Shown here: positions 1-6,549 of the stretch, one piece after another | How the letters are laid out: each line of letters begins with the position of its first letter | Numbering within the stretch: the first letter of the stretch is position 1 | Assembly: GCA_964490145.1 (NCBI GenBank) | Contig: CAZBBS010000131.1 | Coordinates: forward strand, 1-6,690 | Direction: 5' to 3' | Source: Eutrophocola sp964490145 | Lineage (GTDB): Bacteria; Pseudomonadota; Gammaproteobacteria; Pseudomonadales; Pseudohongiellaceae | Length of the DNA: 6,690 bases | The notes under the pieces: generated by a model | What the model saw: the letters and a program-made list of their open reading frames with translations, nothing else | Database searches by the model: none | Told to the model about the DNA's origin: nothing | Translations under genes and position numbers: made by a program

Positions 1-597
1 CGCAGTGTTCGAGACGAGTGCGATAGCCAGAACCAGGGGCAGCATCATCCAACTGGGTTGAGCCGCCTCTATCCTGCGGCCGAACTCCCACAGCCACAAC
101 ATATTGAAGGCTAGATGAATAATGCCATCATGAAGAAGTACCGGCGATACCATCCTGAGCAAATGGATCACAGTGAAATTTTCCAGCACCCGTTCAAGGT
201 CAATGATTCGTGTTCCGAAACTAAAGTCGGGAAAGAGCAGAGCCCGGGCCAGCGAATTCATGTCACCCAGCGGTGCCGCAAGGGCCATCACCAGACAAAC
301 AACAATCAGGCTCAAGGTCACCGGTGCCCTGAAAAAGGCCTTGAGAAAACGCCGAACGGATTCGGCAGGCTGAAAATATGCGCTGAAATCGGCTCCATCT
401 TCAGCACCAGGATGAATCTCGCCTCTATGCCATTGTTCAAACAACCGGGTAGCCGGGAGTATGGCTTCACGGCTGGGGACAGTCAGCACCTGGCTCTCTT
501 CCAGGCGTACGATTCTATGGGTGATTTTTTTCTGCCATAACAGACGGCTGAACTGACTAAGATCTTCCTGGAGTGCTACTTCAACGATCTTGTACAT
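1..597 (-). CDS. Rhomboid family intramembrane serine protease, C-terminus cut by window edge
   Basis: This is the N-terminal 199 residues of a rhomboid protease, a family that cleaves transmembrane segments within the inner membrane. Residues 1-80 form a soluble, probably cytoplasmic domain. A first membrane segment lies at about 88-110. The family signature follows: LLH at 154-156, then HLAFN at 161-165, where His161 and Asn165 correspond to the conserved HxxxN that helps form the oxyanion hole, then LWLWEFGRRIE at 167-177. A further membrane segment starts at about 184. The catalytic GxSG serine and the late histidine would lie beyond the window edge, so activity cannot be judged. The ATG at 597 is 14 bases after the nadK stop, with no strong Shine-Dalgarno, which suggests co-transcription and perhaps translational coupling with nadK. 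The extended N-terminal domain resembles the GlpG layout, but the sequence is not close enough for me to use that name. Confidence 0.9.
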   Translation of the reverse strand, partial: MYKIVEVALQEDLSQFSRLLWQKKITHRIVRLEESQVLTVPSREAILPATRLFEQWHRGEIHPGAEDGADFSAYFQPAESVRRFLKAFFRAPVTLSLIVVCLVMALAAPLGDMNSLARALLFPDFSFGTRIIDLERVLENFTVIHLLRMVSPVLLHDGIIHLAFNMLWLWEFGRRIEAAQPSWMMLPLVLAIALVSNTA

Positions 598-611
598 AGA
601 CGGTATTCAAA

Positions 612-1493
612 TCAGCGATTTGTTGGCCGATGCGACCACCCCAGCTTGCTGCGACAGGTTTCATAATAATCATAGTCCGCAGGGTGGAGTATCTGTAATT
701 CCTTGGCCTTTTTCCGGATTGTGATTGTGTCGCCGGGCGTGCAAGTATGACTGGTTGCTCCATCACAACTGAGTTGCGGCAGGATATGATGGCGGTCTCC
801 GACAATCAGGGTGAGTTCGCGGTTTCCATCGATCACTATCGGACGACTGCTCAGGCTGTGAGGGTTGATCGGGACGAGCACCAGGGCATCCAGTTTGGGA
901 TGCATGATTGGACCACCTGCTGACATGGCGTAAGCTGTCGAGCCCGTCGGGGTTGCCACGATCAGACCATCGGAAGCCTGGTTATAGACAAATTCACCAT
1001 CAATATAGAGGGCAAATTCGATCATCTGCACAGCTTTGCCCGGATGCAGCACGATGTCGTTCAGTGCCGAGCCCAGGTATTTAGGCGAATCCTTGCCCGT
1101 GTACAGATCCAGTAAAAACCGGTTTTCAATCTTGAACCGACCTGACAACACCTGATCGAGGGTCACCTCGATCTCATCGGGCAGCACATCAGTCAGAAAC
1201 CCCAGCTTTCCCCGGTTGATGCCGACAACGGGTAAATCCTGCTCTGCAAGCAAGGGGGCTACCTGTAGAAGACTGCCGTCGCCACCGACCACTATCATCA
1301 GATCACACTGCTCGGCCAACTTTCTCGTATCCAGGACAGGCAGGCCATGCTCATCAAGCAGGCTGGCGATTTCGGCATCCAGCAGAATGTTGACATCAAC
1401 GTAGGTTTCGAGAGCCCGGATCAGGTATTGCAGGGAATCGAGAATTTCCCGGTTATGCCGTCCAGTGAGTCCGATATTTGAAAATACTGCCAT
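612..1493 (-). CDS. nadK: NAD kinase
   Basis: ATP-dependent NAD kinase phosphorylates NAD to NADP in the cytoplasm and is the only known route to NADP in most bacteria. With this start the protein has 293 residues, matching the roughly 292 of the E. coli enzyme. Visible family motifs are GGDG at 70-73 (the phosphate-binding catalytic loop), NRGKLGFLTD at 93-102, the substrate-contacting Asn-Asp pair at 145-146, and SDGLIVATPTGSTAY with the following SAGGP at 174-195. The C-terminal LGWS motif is also conserved. The reading frame stays open upstream to an ATG at 1556. I chose the ATG at 1493 because an AGGTGG Shine-Dalgarno lies 9 bases before it and a strong promoter -10 sits at 1521-1526, so the upstream ATG would not be transcribed. 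It is probably the first gene of an operon with the rhomboid gene. Confidence 0.97.
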   Translation of the reverse strand: MAVFSNIGLTGRHNREILDSLQYLIRALETYVDVNILLDAEIASLLDEHGLPVLDTRKLAEQCDLMIVVGGDGSLLQVAPLLAEQDLPVVGINRGKLGFLTDVLPDEIEVTLDQVLSGRFKIENRFLLDLYTGKDSPKYLGSALNDIVLHPGKAVQMIEFALYIDGEFVYNQASDGLIVATPTGSTAYAMSAGGPIMHPKLDALVLVPINPHSLSSRPIVIDGNRELTLIVGDRHHILPQLSCDGATSHTCTPGDTITIRKKAKELQILHPADYDYYETCRSKLGWSHRPTNR

Positions 1494-1520
1494 ATAAGGT
1501 AACCACCTAAAGGGTGGGCG

Positions 1521-1529
1521 ATTATAGCA
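1521..1529 (-). promoter_or_regulatory. nadK promoter, extended -10 type
   Basis: Read on the minus strand, TGCTATAAT gives a perfect TATAAT (1521-1526) preceded by the extended -10 TG dinucleotide. No good -35 exists at 16-18 bases; the TTGGCA at 1551-1556 is too far away at 24 bases. Extended -10 promoters often work without a -35. Transcription would start near 1514, just upstream of the Shine-Dalgarno at 1503-1508, giving a leader of about 20 bases. Confidence 0.65.
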
Positions 1530-1552
1530 CGCTCTTGCTGTAGAAATATTTG

Positions 1553-1651
1553 CCAATAATGGCTACGACACCCGGCAAACCATAGTTTATAATGGCGCCC
1601 GCTTAAGGAGTGCACGTTGAATCTAGAAAACAGCAAAATCGCCATTATTGG
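1553..1651. repeat. 11-base exact inverted repeat flanking the tviB-like promoter
   Basis: CCAATAATGGC at 1553-1563 is repeated exactly in inverted orientation as GCCATTATTGG at 1641-1651. The left copy directly abuts the predicted -35 and the right copy is inside codons 9-12 of the dehydrogenase. A partial third copy, ATAATGGC, overlaps the -10 at 1589-1596. The left copy is itself nearly symmetrical (GCCA, ATAA, TGGC). The right copy encodes part of the conserved Rossmann-fold start, so its sequence is partly constrained by protein. It may be a paired operator or may be chance. Confidence 0.45.
1565..1593 (+). promoter_or_regulatory. Promoter of the tviB-like gene
   Basis: A perfect TATAAT -10 lies at 1588-1593. 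ACGACA at 1565-1570 matches the TTGACA -35 consensus at four of six bases with an ideal 17-base spacer. Transcription would start near 1600, giving a leader of about 17 bases that carries AAGGAG at 1605-1610. The promoter points away from the nadK promoter, so the 123-base gap is a divergent control region. Confidence 0.7.
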
Positions 1652-2891
1652 TCTCGGGTATGTCGGCTTGCCGTTGATGGTGGAGTTCGCCAAGAAGTAC
1701 CCTACCCTGGGTTACGACATCAATGCCCAGCGCGTGGAACAATTGCAGGCAGGCAACGATCTTGGAAAAGATCTCAGCCAGGAAGAACTGGCTGCAGCTG
1801 TTCATGGCAGCTATTCCTGCAATCCAGAGGACCTCAAGCACGCCAACGTCTATATTGTCACGGTGCCCACGCCAGTGGATCGGCAAAATCATCCCGACCT
1901 GAGCCCTTTGATCAGCGCCTGTAAACTGGTCGGTAGTGTTCTGGATGCCGGAGACACCGTAATTTTTGAATCCACTGTGTACCCTGGTGCCACAGAGGAA
2001 GTCTGCCTTCCGGTGCTGGAAGAGGTCTCAGGCCTTAAGTTGAATGAAAATCTGTTTGTGGGCTACAGCCCGGAGCGCATCAATCCCGGCGACAAGCAGC
2101 ATCGCCTGACCACGATCATCAAGGTGACGTCAGGCTCCAATGAACAGACCGCCAGCTTTGTCGATGCACTTTATCGCTCCATCATCCCGGCAGGCACACA
2201 TCCTGCCAGCAGCATCAAGGTGGCAGAAGCCTCCAAGGTCATAGAAAACACCCAGCGTGATCTGAATATCGCGTTTATCAATGAACTGAGTATTATTTTC
2301 CACCGTCTTGGCATAGACACTGAAGAAGTGCTGACAGCCGCAGGCACCAAGTGGAACTTCCTGAATTTTCGACCTGGTCTGGTTGGCGGTCATTGCATTG
2401 GTGTTGACCCCTACTATCTCACTCACAAGTCAGAAGAAATCGGCTATCACCCGGAAGTCATCCTTGCCGGCCGCCGTATTAACGATGGCATGGGCACTTA
2501 CATCAGTGAACGGGTGGTCAAGGAATTGACCCATAAACGCATCCACGTGGTGGACTCAAACATTCTGGTCATGGGCCTGACCTTCAAGGAAAACTGCCCG
2601 GACATCCGCAATACCCGTGTGGTGGATTTGATTGCCGGTTTGAAGGAATATCACGCCAATGTCGATATTCATGATCCCTGGGTACTGCCCCAGGCCGCCA
2701 GGGATGAATATGGTCTGGATCTCATCAAGGAACCACAGCCAGGCCATTATGATGCCGTGATCATTGCGGTGTCCCATGACCAGTTTAAAAATGCCGGCGT
2801 GGATGCCATACGCAAGCTGACTCGCGACAACCACATCATATTTGACGTGAAGTGCCTTTTCCCAAAAAGCGAGAATTTGTTCAGGCTATAA
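1617..2891 (+). CDS. tviB: UDP-N-acetylhexosamine 6-dehydrogenase, TviB/WbpO type
   Basis: NAD-dependent dehydrogenase of the UDP-glucose/GDP-mannose dehydrogenase superfamily, which oxidises the C6 alcohol of a UDP-sugar to the uronic acid in two steps in the cytoplasm. The 424 residues match the length of Salmonella TviB and resemble it along the whole chain, so the substrate is probably UDP-GlcNAc or UDP-GalNAc. The Rossmann motif GLGYVG is at 12-17. ESTVYPG is at 118-124, Lys207 and Asn211 sit in the SKVIENTQRD stretch, and the catalytic Cys260 is in GGHCIGVDPYY. The C-terminal UDP-binding domain contains FKENCPDIRNTR. The start is TTG, fixed by AAGGAG six bases upstream and a strong promoter. 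No epimerase, glycosyltransferase or exporter gene adjoins it, so it appears to be a single-gene unit. The symbol follows family resemblance; exact substrate choice cannot be read from sequence. Confidence 0.93.
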   Translation: MNLENSKIAIIGLGYVGLPLMVEFAKKYPTLGYDINAQRVEQLQAGNDLGKDLSQEELAAAVHGSYSCNPEDLKHANVYIVTVPTPVDRQNHPDLSPLISACKLVGSVLDAGDTVIFESTVYPGATEEVCLPVLEEVSGLKLNENLFVGYSPERINPGDKQHRLTTIIKVTSGSNEQTASFVDALYRSIIPAGTHPASSIKVAEASKVIENTQRDLNIAFINELSIIFHRLGIDTEEVLTAAGTKWNFLNFRPGLVGGHCIGVDPYYLTHKSEEIGYHPEVILAGRRINDGMGTYISERVVKELTHKRIHVVDSNILVMGLTFKENCPDIRNTRVVDLIAGLKEYHANVDIHDPWVLPQAARDEYGLDLIKEPQPGHYDAVIIAVSHDQFKNAGVDAIRKLTRDNHIIFDVKCLFPKSENLFRL

Positions 2892-2905
2892 ACACCAAAG
2901 CCTGA
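2881..2905. terminator. Possible weak hairpin between convergent genes
   Basis: TCAGGCT (2881-2887) and AGCCTGA (2899-2905) form a seven-base stem with an 11-base loop overlapping the stop codon of the dehydrogenase. The 22 bases between the convergent stop codons leave little room for anything else. Neither side has a clear T-tract, so intrinsic termination is doubtful. Confidence 0.25.
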
Positions 2906-2913
2906 CCCGGGAA

Positions 2914-5049
2914 TTAAAACGATCCGGGACGGGTGGTAACTGAAAAAGAGGCAGGGACAGCACTGTAAACCAGCTCCCCCGATTGCAGAATCTGATAGGC
3001 AATAAAAACCTGGAACTGCCCTGAAATCCCAAGCTGTCCAAAGTCCATATCCTGCACAAGATCAAACAACTCAGTAGACTGCAATGGCCTGGGCCGGGTT
3101 GCCGGTTGCAGACTGGCTAACTTGCCATTCCAGGGCACCAGGCCGCCATCTACTGTCAACTGCTGAAACTTGTTGTCCTTGGCCACAACCATGTAGGCAA
3201 CGTACTCTTTACCCTGCTGTCGGGGCAAAGGCCGAATTTTCATCCTGAAACCGACAGGAGATTCGCTGAAGATACTGGTGATGAAATTGTCGTGATCACC
3301 ATCATAGGCGCCTACGCCAAGCGCCACAGATACCCCGCCGGCCTGGCTGGAAATGGCTTTCTGGTTGCCTATTCTGGCCTCCTGGGATGAATAGTAGGCA
3401 GCAACCTGGTGTTTGACCAGGCGCAGGGTTTTCACGGCATCAGCTCCCTCGTCCGCATCTTCATGCTCCGCACCACAGGAAAATGGGCCGCATTCACGGG
3501 TCGGGTCTGAAAATCGGTAAAGGCGATTGACGACATCAAAGTCATCGGGAAAGGCCATGACTGTGACAAAGCGGGTATCAACACCATAACCTGCAGATGA
3601 AGAAAGCGTCCCTCCTTCAGCGTCTTCCCGACGAGAATGCACCAGCCCCAGATTATGACCAACTTCATGGGCCAGAACGCTGTCATCGTTGCAGTCTATG
3701 TTGATCACCGACATGGCAAAGCTTTTCTGGTAATCCGCTGACAGATCCCCCTGGGTGCCCTTACCGCCAAGAGTGGCCAGACCGCAAAGTCCGGACTCCT
3801 GACCGCGTCGAAACAGCACGACCAGATCGCCGCCAAACAGGCGACGCTTTCTGTCCAGATCAATCAGGGACTCGTCCGACTGGCTGGTCAGAGCGGCAAG
3901 GTCGGCACTGAGGTCTTCGGCAGCCTCATATTTCACCGCATGTATCCCGACCGGCCTCAAGCGGATACCGGTATGGCTATCTTCATGAATTTTGTTGGCG
4001 ACATTGAATAGCTGGTTGATGCGGGTTTCAATCTCCCCAGGATACAGTGCTTCAAGATTCTCGGTATAGGCTACCAGCACATCAATAGTGGTAAGGTCCT
4101 CTTGTATGGCATCCAGTCCATTCGCAGGATTCAGCCCGATCAGGGTTTCATTGTAGTCGCTGATTCCGTCTTCATCCGTGTCTGTCAGGATATCCTGGTA
4201 CACCTCGATAAACGTGTCACTGCGCTCTTCTCCAACAACTACAGTGCTGTTGATGATGGGAAACGATTGTTCAATGGTTTGCAGGGTAAATTGCAGACGC
4301 TGCTGCCCTTCACTGGCGATGTTGCCCAGTTCACAATGCAGGACAGGCTCTCCCGTGGTGGTCTCCAGTTGCTGGCAGTTTGGCGGCACAACAAGGGCCG
4401 TTGTATTTTCAAGCGCAAAATAAATATCCGCTACCTGGTCCACCAGGGTTACCGTGTTCAGGTTACGAATAATCACATCAATGCTCACAGCCCCCCCGAC
4501 AGGAATCTGGCGGGCCGATGCTGTCTGGGTAATAAGCAATCCGCTTGTCAGAACCCGGTCTGGCACAATAAGGGTGTCGGCAACGGAAACATCATCACGG
4601 ATATGATCCAGCCGCTTCAGTACCCCAATGTATGAGCCCGAGCCAGACAGTCGGCCATAAAGCTGAAAAATGCCGGAGGGAGAAGTGAGGATGACATGGG
4701 CAGTCTTGTTTCCGGCAGTAATGACCAGGGCGTAATCCAGACCTGTATTCTGGATAGATCCATACCAGCTGCGATCACCATTTGACAGGGTGAAAAAGTT
4801 GTCAATCCTGATGGTGTATTGCTCTGCTTCGGAGACCTGAAGTTCAAATTCATCCCCGATCTGCATGCTTTCCAGAGCGTCAAGATCCAGGTTGGCCTGG
4901 GCAAATCCAGTGAATTGATCAAGGGTCCAGGGGGCGTTTTCCTGGGCCGAGACGGTAAAGGACAATATCAGCACAACCACTGACATCAGCCAGTGCTGCC
5001 ATGCTGCAGGTGAATGCCCCCTGCTTTGCTGATCCTTTGTCCTGTTCAC
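2914..5049 (-). CDS. Secreted multidomain zinc metalloprotease, reprolysin-like (M12B-type)
   Basis: Probable exported metzincin peptidase of 711 residues. A basic n-region, a hydrophobic core at 22-33 and a VSA site predict signal peptide cleavage after Ala35. Residues 36-160 look like a pro-domain (NGDRSWYGSI followed by beta-rich sequence). About 162-280 is an Ig-like, DUF11-type domain with two cysteines. Residues 290-301 hold a TSP3-like calcium motif, DTDEDGISDYNE. The catalytic domain spans about 320-553: His461, Glu462, His465 and His471 form HEVGHNLGLVH, with a Met-turn at Met498 and several cysteines. Residues 565-711 are a C-terminal beta-rich module. The GTG start has GAGG four bases upstream; an ATG at codon 22 lacks a Shine-Dalgarno and would remove the signal peptide's basic n-region. 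No membrane anchor or sorting tail is visible. Substrate unknown; a nutritional or host-directed role is only possible. A G7 run lies near codon 185. Confidence 0.9.
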   Translation of the reverse strand: MNRTKDQQSRGHSPAAWQHWLMSVVVLILSFTVSAQENAPWTLDQFTGFAQANLDLDALESMQIGDEFELQVSEAEQYTIRIDNFFTLSNGDRSWYGSIQNTGLDYALVITAGNKTAHVILTSPSGIFQLYGRLSGSGSYIGVLKRLDHIRDDVSVADTLIVPDRVLTSGLLITQTASARQIPVGGAVSIDVIIRNLNTVTLVDQVADIYFALENTTALVVPPNCQQLETTTGEPVLHCELGNIASEGQQRLQFTLQTIEQSFPIINSTVVVGEERSDTFIEVYQDILTDTDEDGISDYNETLIGLNPANGLDAIQEDLTTIDVLVAYTENLEALYPGEIETRINQLFNVANKIHEDSHTGIRLRPVGIHAVKYEAAEDLSADLAALTSQSDESLIDLDRKRRLFGGDLVVLFRRGQESGLCGLATLGGKGTQGDLSADYQKSFAMSVINIDCNDDSVLAHEVGHNLGLVHSRREDAEGGTLSSSAGYGVDTRFVTVMAFPDDFDVVNRLYRFSDPTRECGPFSCGAEHEDADEGADAVKTLRLVKHQVAAYYSSQEARIGNQKAISSQAGGVSVALGVGAYDGDHDNFITSIFSESPVGFRMKIRPLPRQQGKEYVAYMVVAKDNKFQQLTVDGGLVPWNGKLASLQPATRPRPLQSTELFDLVQDMDFGQLGISGQFQVFIAYQILQSGELVYSAVPASFSVTTRPGSF
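4491..4497 (-). repeat. G7 homopolymer (coding strand) in the metalloprotease gene
   Basis: Seven consecutive G residues on the coding strand, read GTC GGG GGG GCT (Val-Gly-Gly-Ala), at the start of the Ig-like domain. The frame is intact here. Loss or gain of one base would truncate the protein before its catalytic domain. Confidence 0.95.
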
Positions 5050-5060
5050 GTTGCCTCAAT

Positions 5061-5140
5061 TTTATAGAGTTTACTTTATATGAAAGCAATATCTTCTTGA
5101 TTTACTTGCTTATTATACAAAGCCTCTGCGTCCCTGAATA
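5061..5140 (-). promoter_or_regulatory. Candidate promoter region of the metalloprotease gene
   Basis: The 63-base gap before the protease is notably AT-rich. TATAAT at 5112-5117 with TATTCA at 5135-5140 (17-base spacer, weak -35) overlaps the end of the upstream gene and would give a leader of about 55 bases. A second pair, TTGCTT (5084-5089) and TATAAA (5061-5066), would start almost on the Shine-Dalgarno. Neither is strong, and read-through from the upstream gene is an alternative. Confidence 0.3.
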
Positions 5141-6015
5141 CCGCCGCTGTGGATCGCCAGTATACGGCATTTTTGTGGGAAAAAATCCCTTTTTTTCAGG
5201 ATATACAACGCATTTAGCAGTTTGCCAGTATAGACAGGATCCAGAGGAATACCGGTATCTGCTTCAAACTTGTTGATAAAACTGAGCAAGGCAGGTGAAG
5301 CCCTGGCATAGCCACCATCATGCAACTGGTCGTTAATGGACCAGGTGCAAGCGGCCTCCATGCCAAATCGCAGGAAATTGTCCTGGATTTGGCGCTCAAG
5401 ATAGCCTTCCCCCTTGAGTACCTGAATGCCAAGAAGCGGCTTGCAGGCATTTGATGCCAGACCGGTTAGCATGGTGCCTGTCCCACAGGCCATGGCGATC
5501 AGGTCTACTTCTTCCTGGTTAACCAGATGAAGAATCTCCGCGCATCCCAGCGCCCCTTCACGGTTGGCGCCACCTTCCGGAATCAGGTAAAAGTCACCAA
5601 GCCGCTCTCTGAGCGTATTCAGCAAAGCCGGATCTTCCTTTTTGCGATAGTCCAGCCTGCTGATACCAATCAGGCGCATACCGGCTTCTGCAGCATCCCT
5701 GAGACAGGGATTAAGTGGTTCGGGCACCCCCCCCCTGACAATACCGACGGTATTGAAACCGAAAGTCTTGCCGGCAAAGGCCAGGGCATGAAGATGGTTT
5801 GACCAGGCCCCGCCAAAACTCAGCAGCGTTTTGTGGCCTTCCTGGCGGGCCCGGATGAGATTGTGCTTGAGTTTGAACCACTTGTTACCGGAAATGTCAG
5901 GATGAACCAGATCCGTACGCAAAACCGACAGGCGACAACCGGCATCATTGAATACCGCGTCCTGGATATGCTCTACAGGAATATCCCTGATGTTGAAAGC
6001 GTTTTTCAGGTTCAT
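5113..6015 (-). CDS. PLP-dependent enzyme, ACC deaminase/D-cysteine desulfhydrase family
   Basis: A 300-residue fold-type II pyridoxal-phosphate enzyme. Family members deaminate 1-aminocyclopropane-1-carboxylate or desulfhydrate D-cysteine; this short subfamily is largely uncharacterised, so I name no substrate. Lys45 in SGNKWFKL is the expected PLP Schiff-base lysine. GGAWSNH at 68-74 matches the substrate/PLP loop, EGGAN is at 147-151, and GTGTMLTG at 178-185 is the glycine-rich phosphate-binding loop. The frame extends to a TTG at 6030, but the ATG at 6015 is preceded by GGTGG and gives the usual N-terminus. It lies 68 bases after the lipoprotein stop and 63 bases before the protease, all on one strand. 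The gene carries a G9 run near codon 95 and an A7 run close to its end. A D-amino acid or sulfur amino acid catabolic role is inference. Confidence 0.9.
   Translation of the reverse strand: MNLKNAFNIRDIPVEHIQDAVFNDAGCRLSVLRTDLVHPDISGNKWFKLKHNLIRARQEGHKTLLSFGGAWSNHLHALAFAGKTFGFNTVGIVRGGVPEPLNPCLRDAAEAGMRLIGISRLDYRKKEDPALLNTLRERLGDFYLIPEGGANREGALGCAEILHLVNQEEVDLIAMACGTGTMLTGLASNACKPLLGIQVLKGEGYLERQIQDNFLRFGMEAACTWSINDQLHDGGYARASPALLSFINKFEADTGIPLDPVYTGKLLNALYILKKRDFFPQKCRILAIHSGGIQGRRGFV
5727..5735 (-). repeat. G9 homopolymer (coding strand) in the PLP enzyme gene
   Basis: Nine consecutive G residues on the coding strand, read AGG GGG GGG GTG (Arg-Gly-Gly-Val) at residues 94-97. It lies in the conserved GIVRGG segment, where synonymous codons could easily avoid a pure G run. 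The frame is intact in this copy. A tract of this length is prone to replication slippage. Confidence 0.95.
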
Positions 6016-6073
6016 TGTGCCACCGGTCAAAACCGGATTATCCGCGTCGTCGCCGATTCAGACAATGGCACAA
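6013..6073 (-). promoter_or_regulatory. Foldable leader covering the PLP gene ribosome-binding site
   Basis: On the minus-strand RNA, TTGTGCCA (6073-6066) is exactly complementary to TGGCACAA (6022-6015), which overlaps the Shine-Dalgarno and the first base of the start codon. Immediately 5' of the second arm lies a small hairpin, CCGGT, loop TTTG, ACCGG (6036-6023), that also covers part of GGTGG. Together they could hide the ribosome site. Low GC in the outer stem and the long 5' gap make this tentative. Confidence 0.3.
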
Positions 6074-6083
6074 AGAACAGGTG

Positions 6084-6458
6084 TCAGTTCAGCACCAGGT
6101 ATCCCCTTCCTGACAGACAGTTTCTCACCACCCGCTGGCGTTCATCCACCGCACTGCCAGCCCCACTGAGAGTGCCGGAGGCAGCCCCTGCACCGGCGCT
6201 GCGTTTGGCGGTATCGCTGTCACCTATCACGGCACCAACGACTCCCCCAACCACAGCGCCTGTTGCAGCACCTGTGGCGACTTTCCGCCCGGACTGTACC
6301 TGATCAGCAAAGGCATAGCACTCCTCCAGATCAGTCTCATATTTATAGGGATCAATTCCCTTGGTATCAACGATGGGGCGATTGCCAGTGATTTCCTCCA
6401 CCTGCCGGCAAGAGGTCAGGAGCAACATGCCAGCTATGACATAAGCAACGTACTTCAT
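6084..6458 (-). CDS. Glycine-zipper outer-membrane-type lipoprotein
   Basis: Small exported protein of 124 residues. A short signal sequence ends in the lipobox LTSC, so Cys17 is the predicted lipidated residue; Arg18 at +2 is not the Asp inner-membrane retention signal, so an outer-membrane location is likely. Residues 63-79 have glycine at every fourth position (63, 67, 71, 75, 79), a classic glycine zipper helix. After a charged turn (DSDTAKR) a second set follows at 91, 95 and 99, giving a probable helical hairpin. Cys47 and Cys114 could form a disulfide, and the tail ends in RNCLSGRGYLVLN. The ATG at 6458 has GGAG six bases upstream, so the TTG at 6470 is rejected. The function is unknown; glycine-zipper lipoproteins are generally thought to act in envelope integrity or membrane association. 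Confidence 0.88.
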   Translation of the reverse strand: MKYVAYVIAGMLLLTSCRQVEEITGNRPIVDTKGIDPYKYETDLEECYAFADQVQSGRKVATGAATGAVVGGVVGAVIGDSDTAKRSAGAGAASGTLSGAGSAVDERQRVVRNCLSGRGYLVLN

Positions 6459-6549
6459 ACAGTTCTCCAAAATAACGGGTCAGTGAGTTAAAACGTCGAC
6501 ACAAGGCACTGGTTGACATGGCACCAACTCAATTTGGACGTGAATCGTC

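Noticed and set aside
115..540. Plus-strand open frame of 141 codons
   Set aside because: It is antisense to the rhomboid gene, its translation resembles no known protein, and the opposite strand gives a clear rhomboid signature.
1494..1556. Upstream ATG that would extend NAD kinase by 21 residues
   Set aside because: It lies upstream of the predicted -10 and transcription start. The ATG at 1493 has a good Shine-Dalgarno and gives the normal family length.
2906..2928. CCCGG/CCGGG pair as a terminator for the convergent genes
   Set aside because: The stem is only five bases with a 13-base loop, lies partly inside the protease stop region and has no T-tract.
4102..4635. Plus-strand open frame of 177 codons inside the protease gene
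   Set aside because: It is a shadow of the protease frame, with no Shine-Dalgarno or protein-like domain pattern.
6016..6030. TTG start for the PLP enzyme
   Set aside because: It has no Shine-Dalgarno, while the ATG at 6015 follows GGTGG and gives the typical N-terminus.
6459..6470. TTG start for the lipoprotein
   Set aside because: The ATG at 6458 has GGAG at good spacing and gives a normal short lipoprotein signal peptide.
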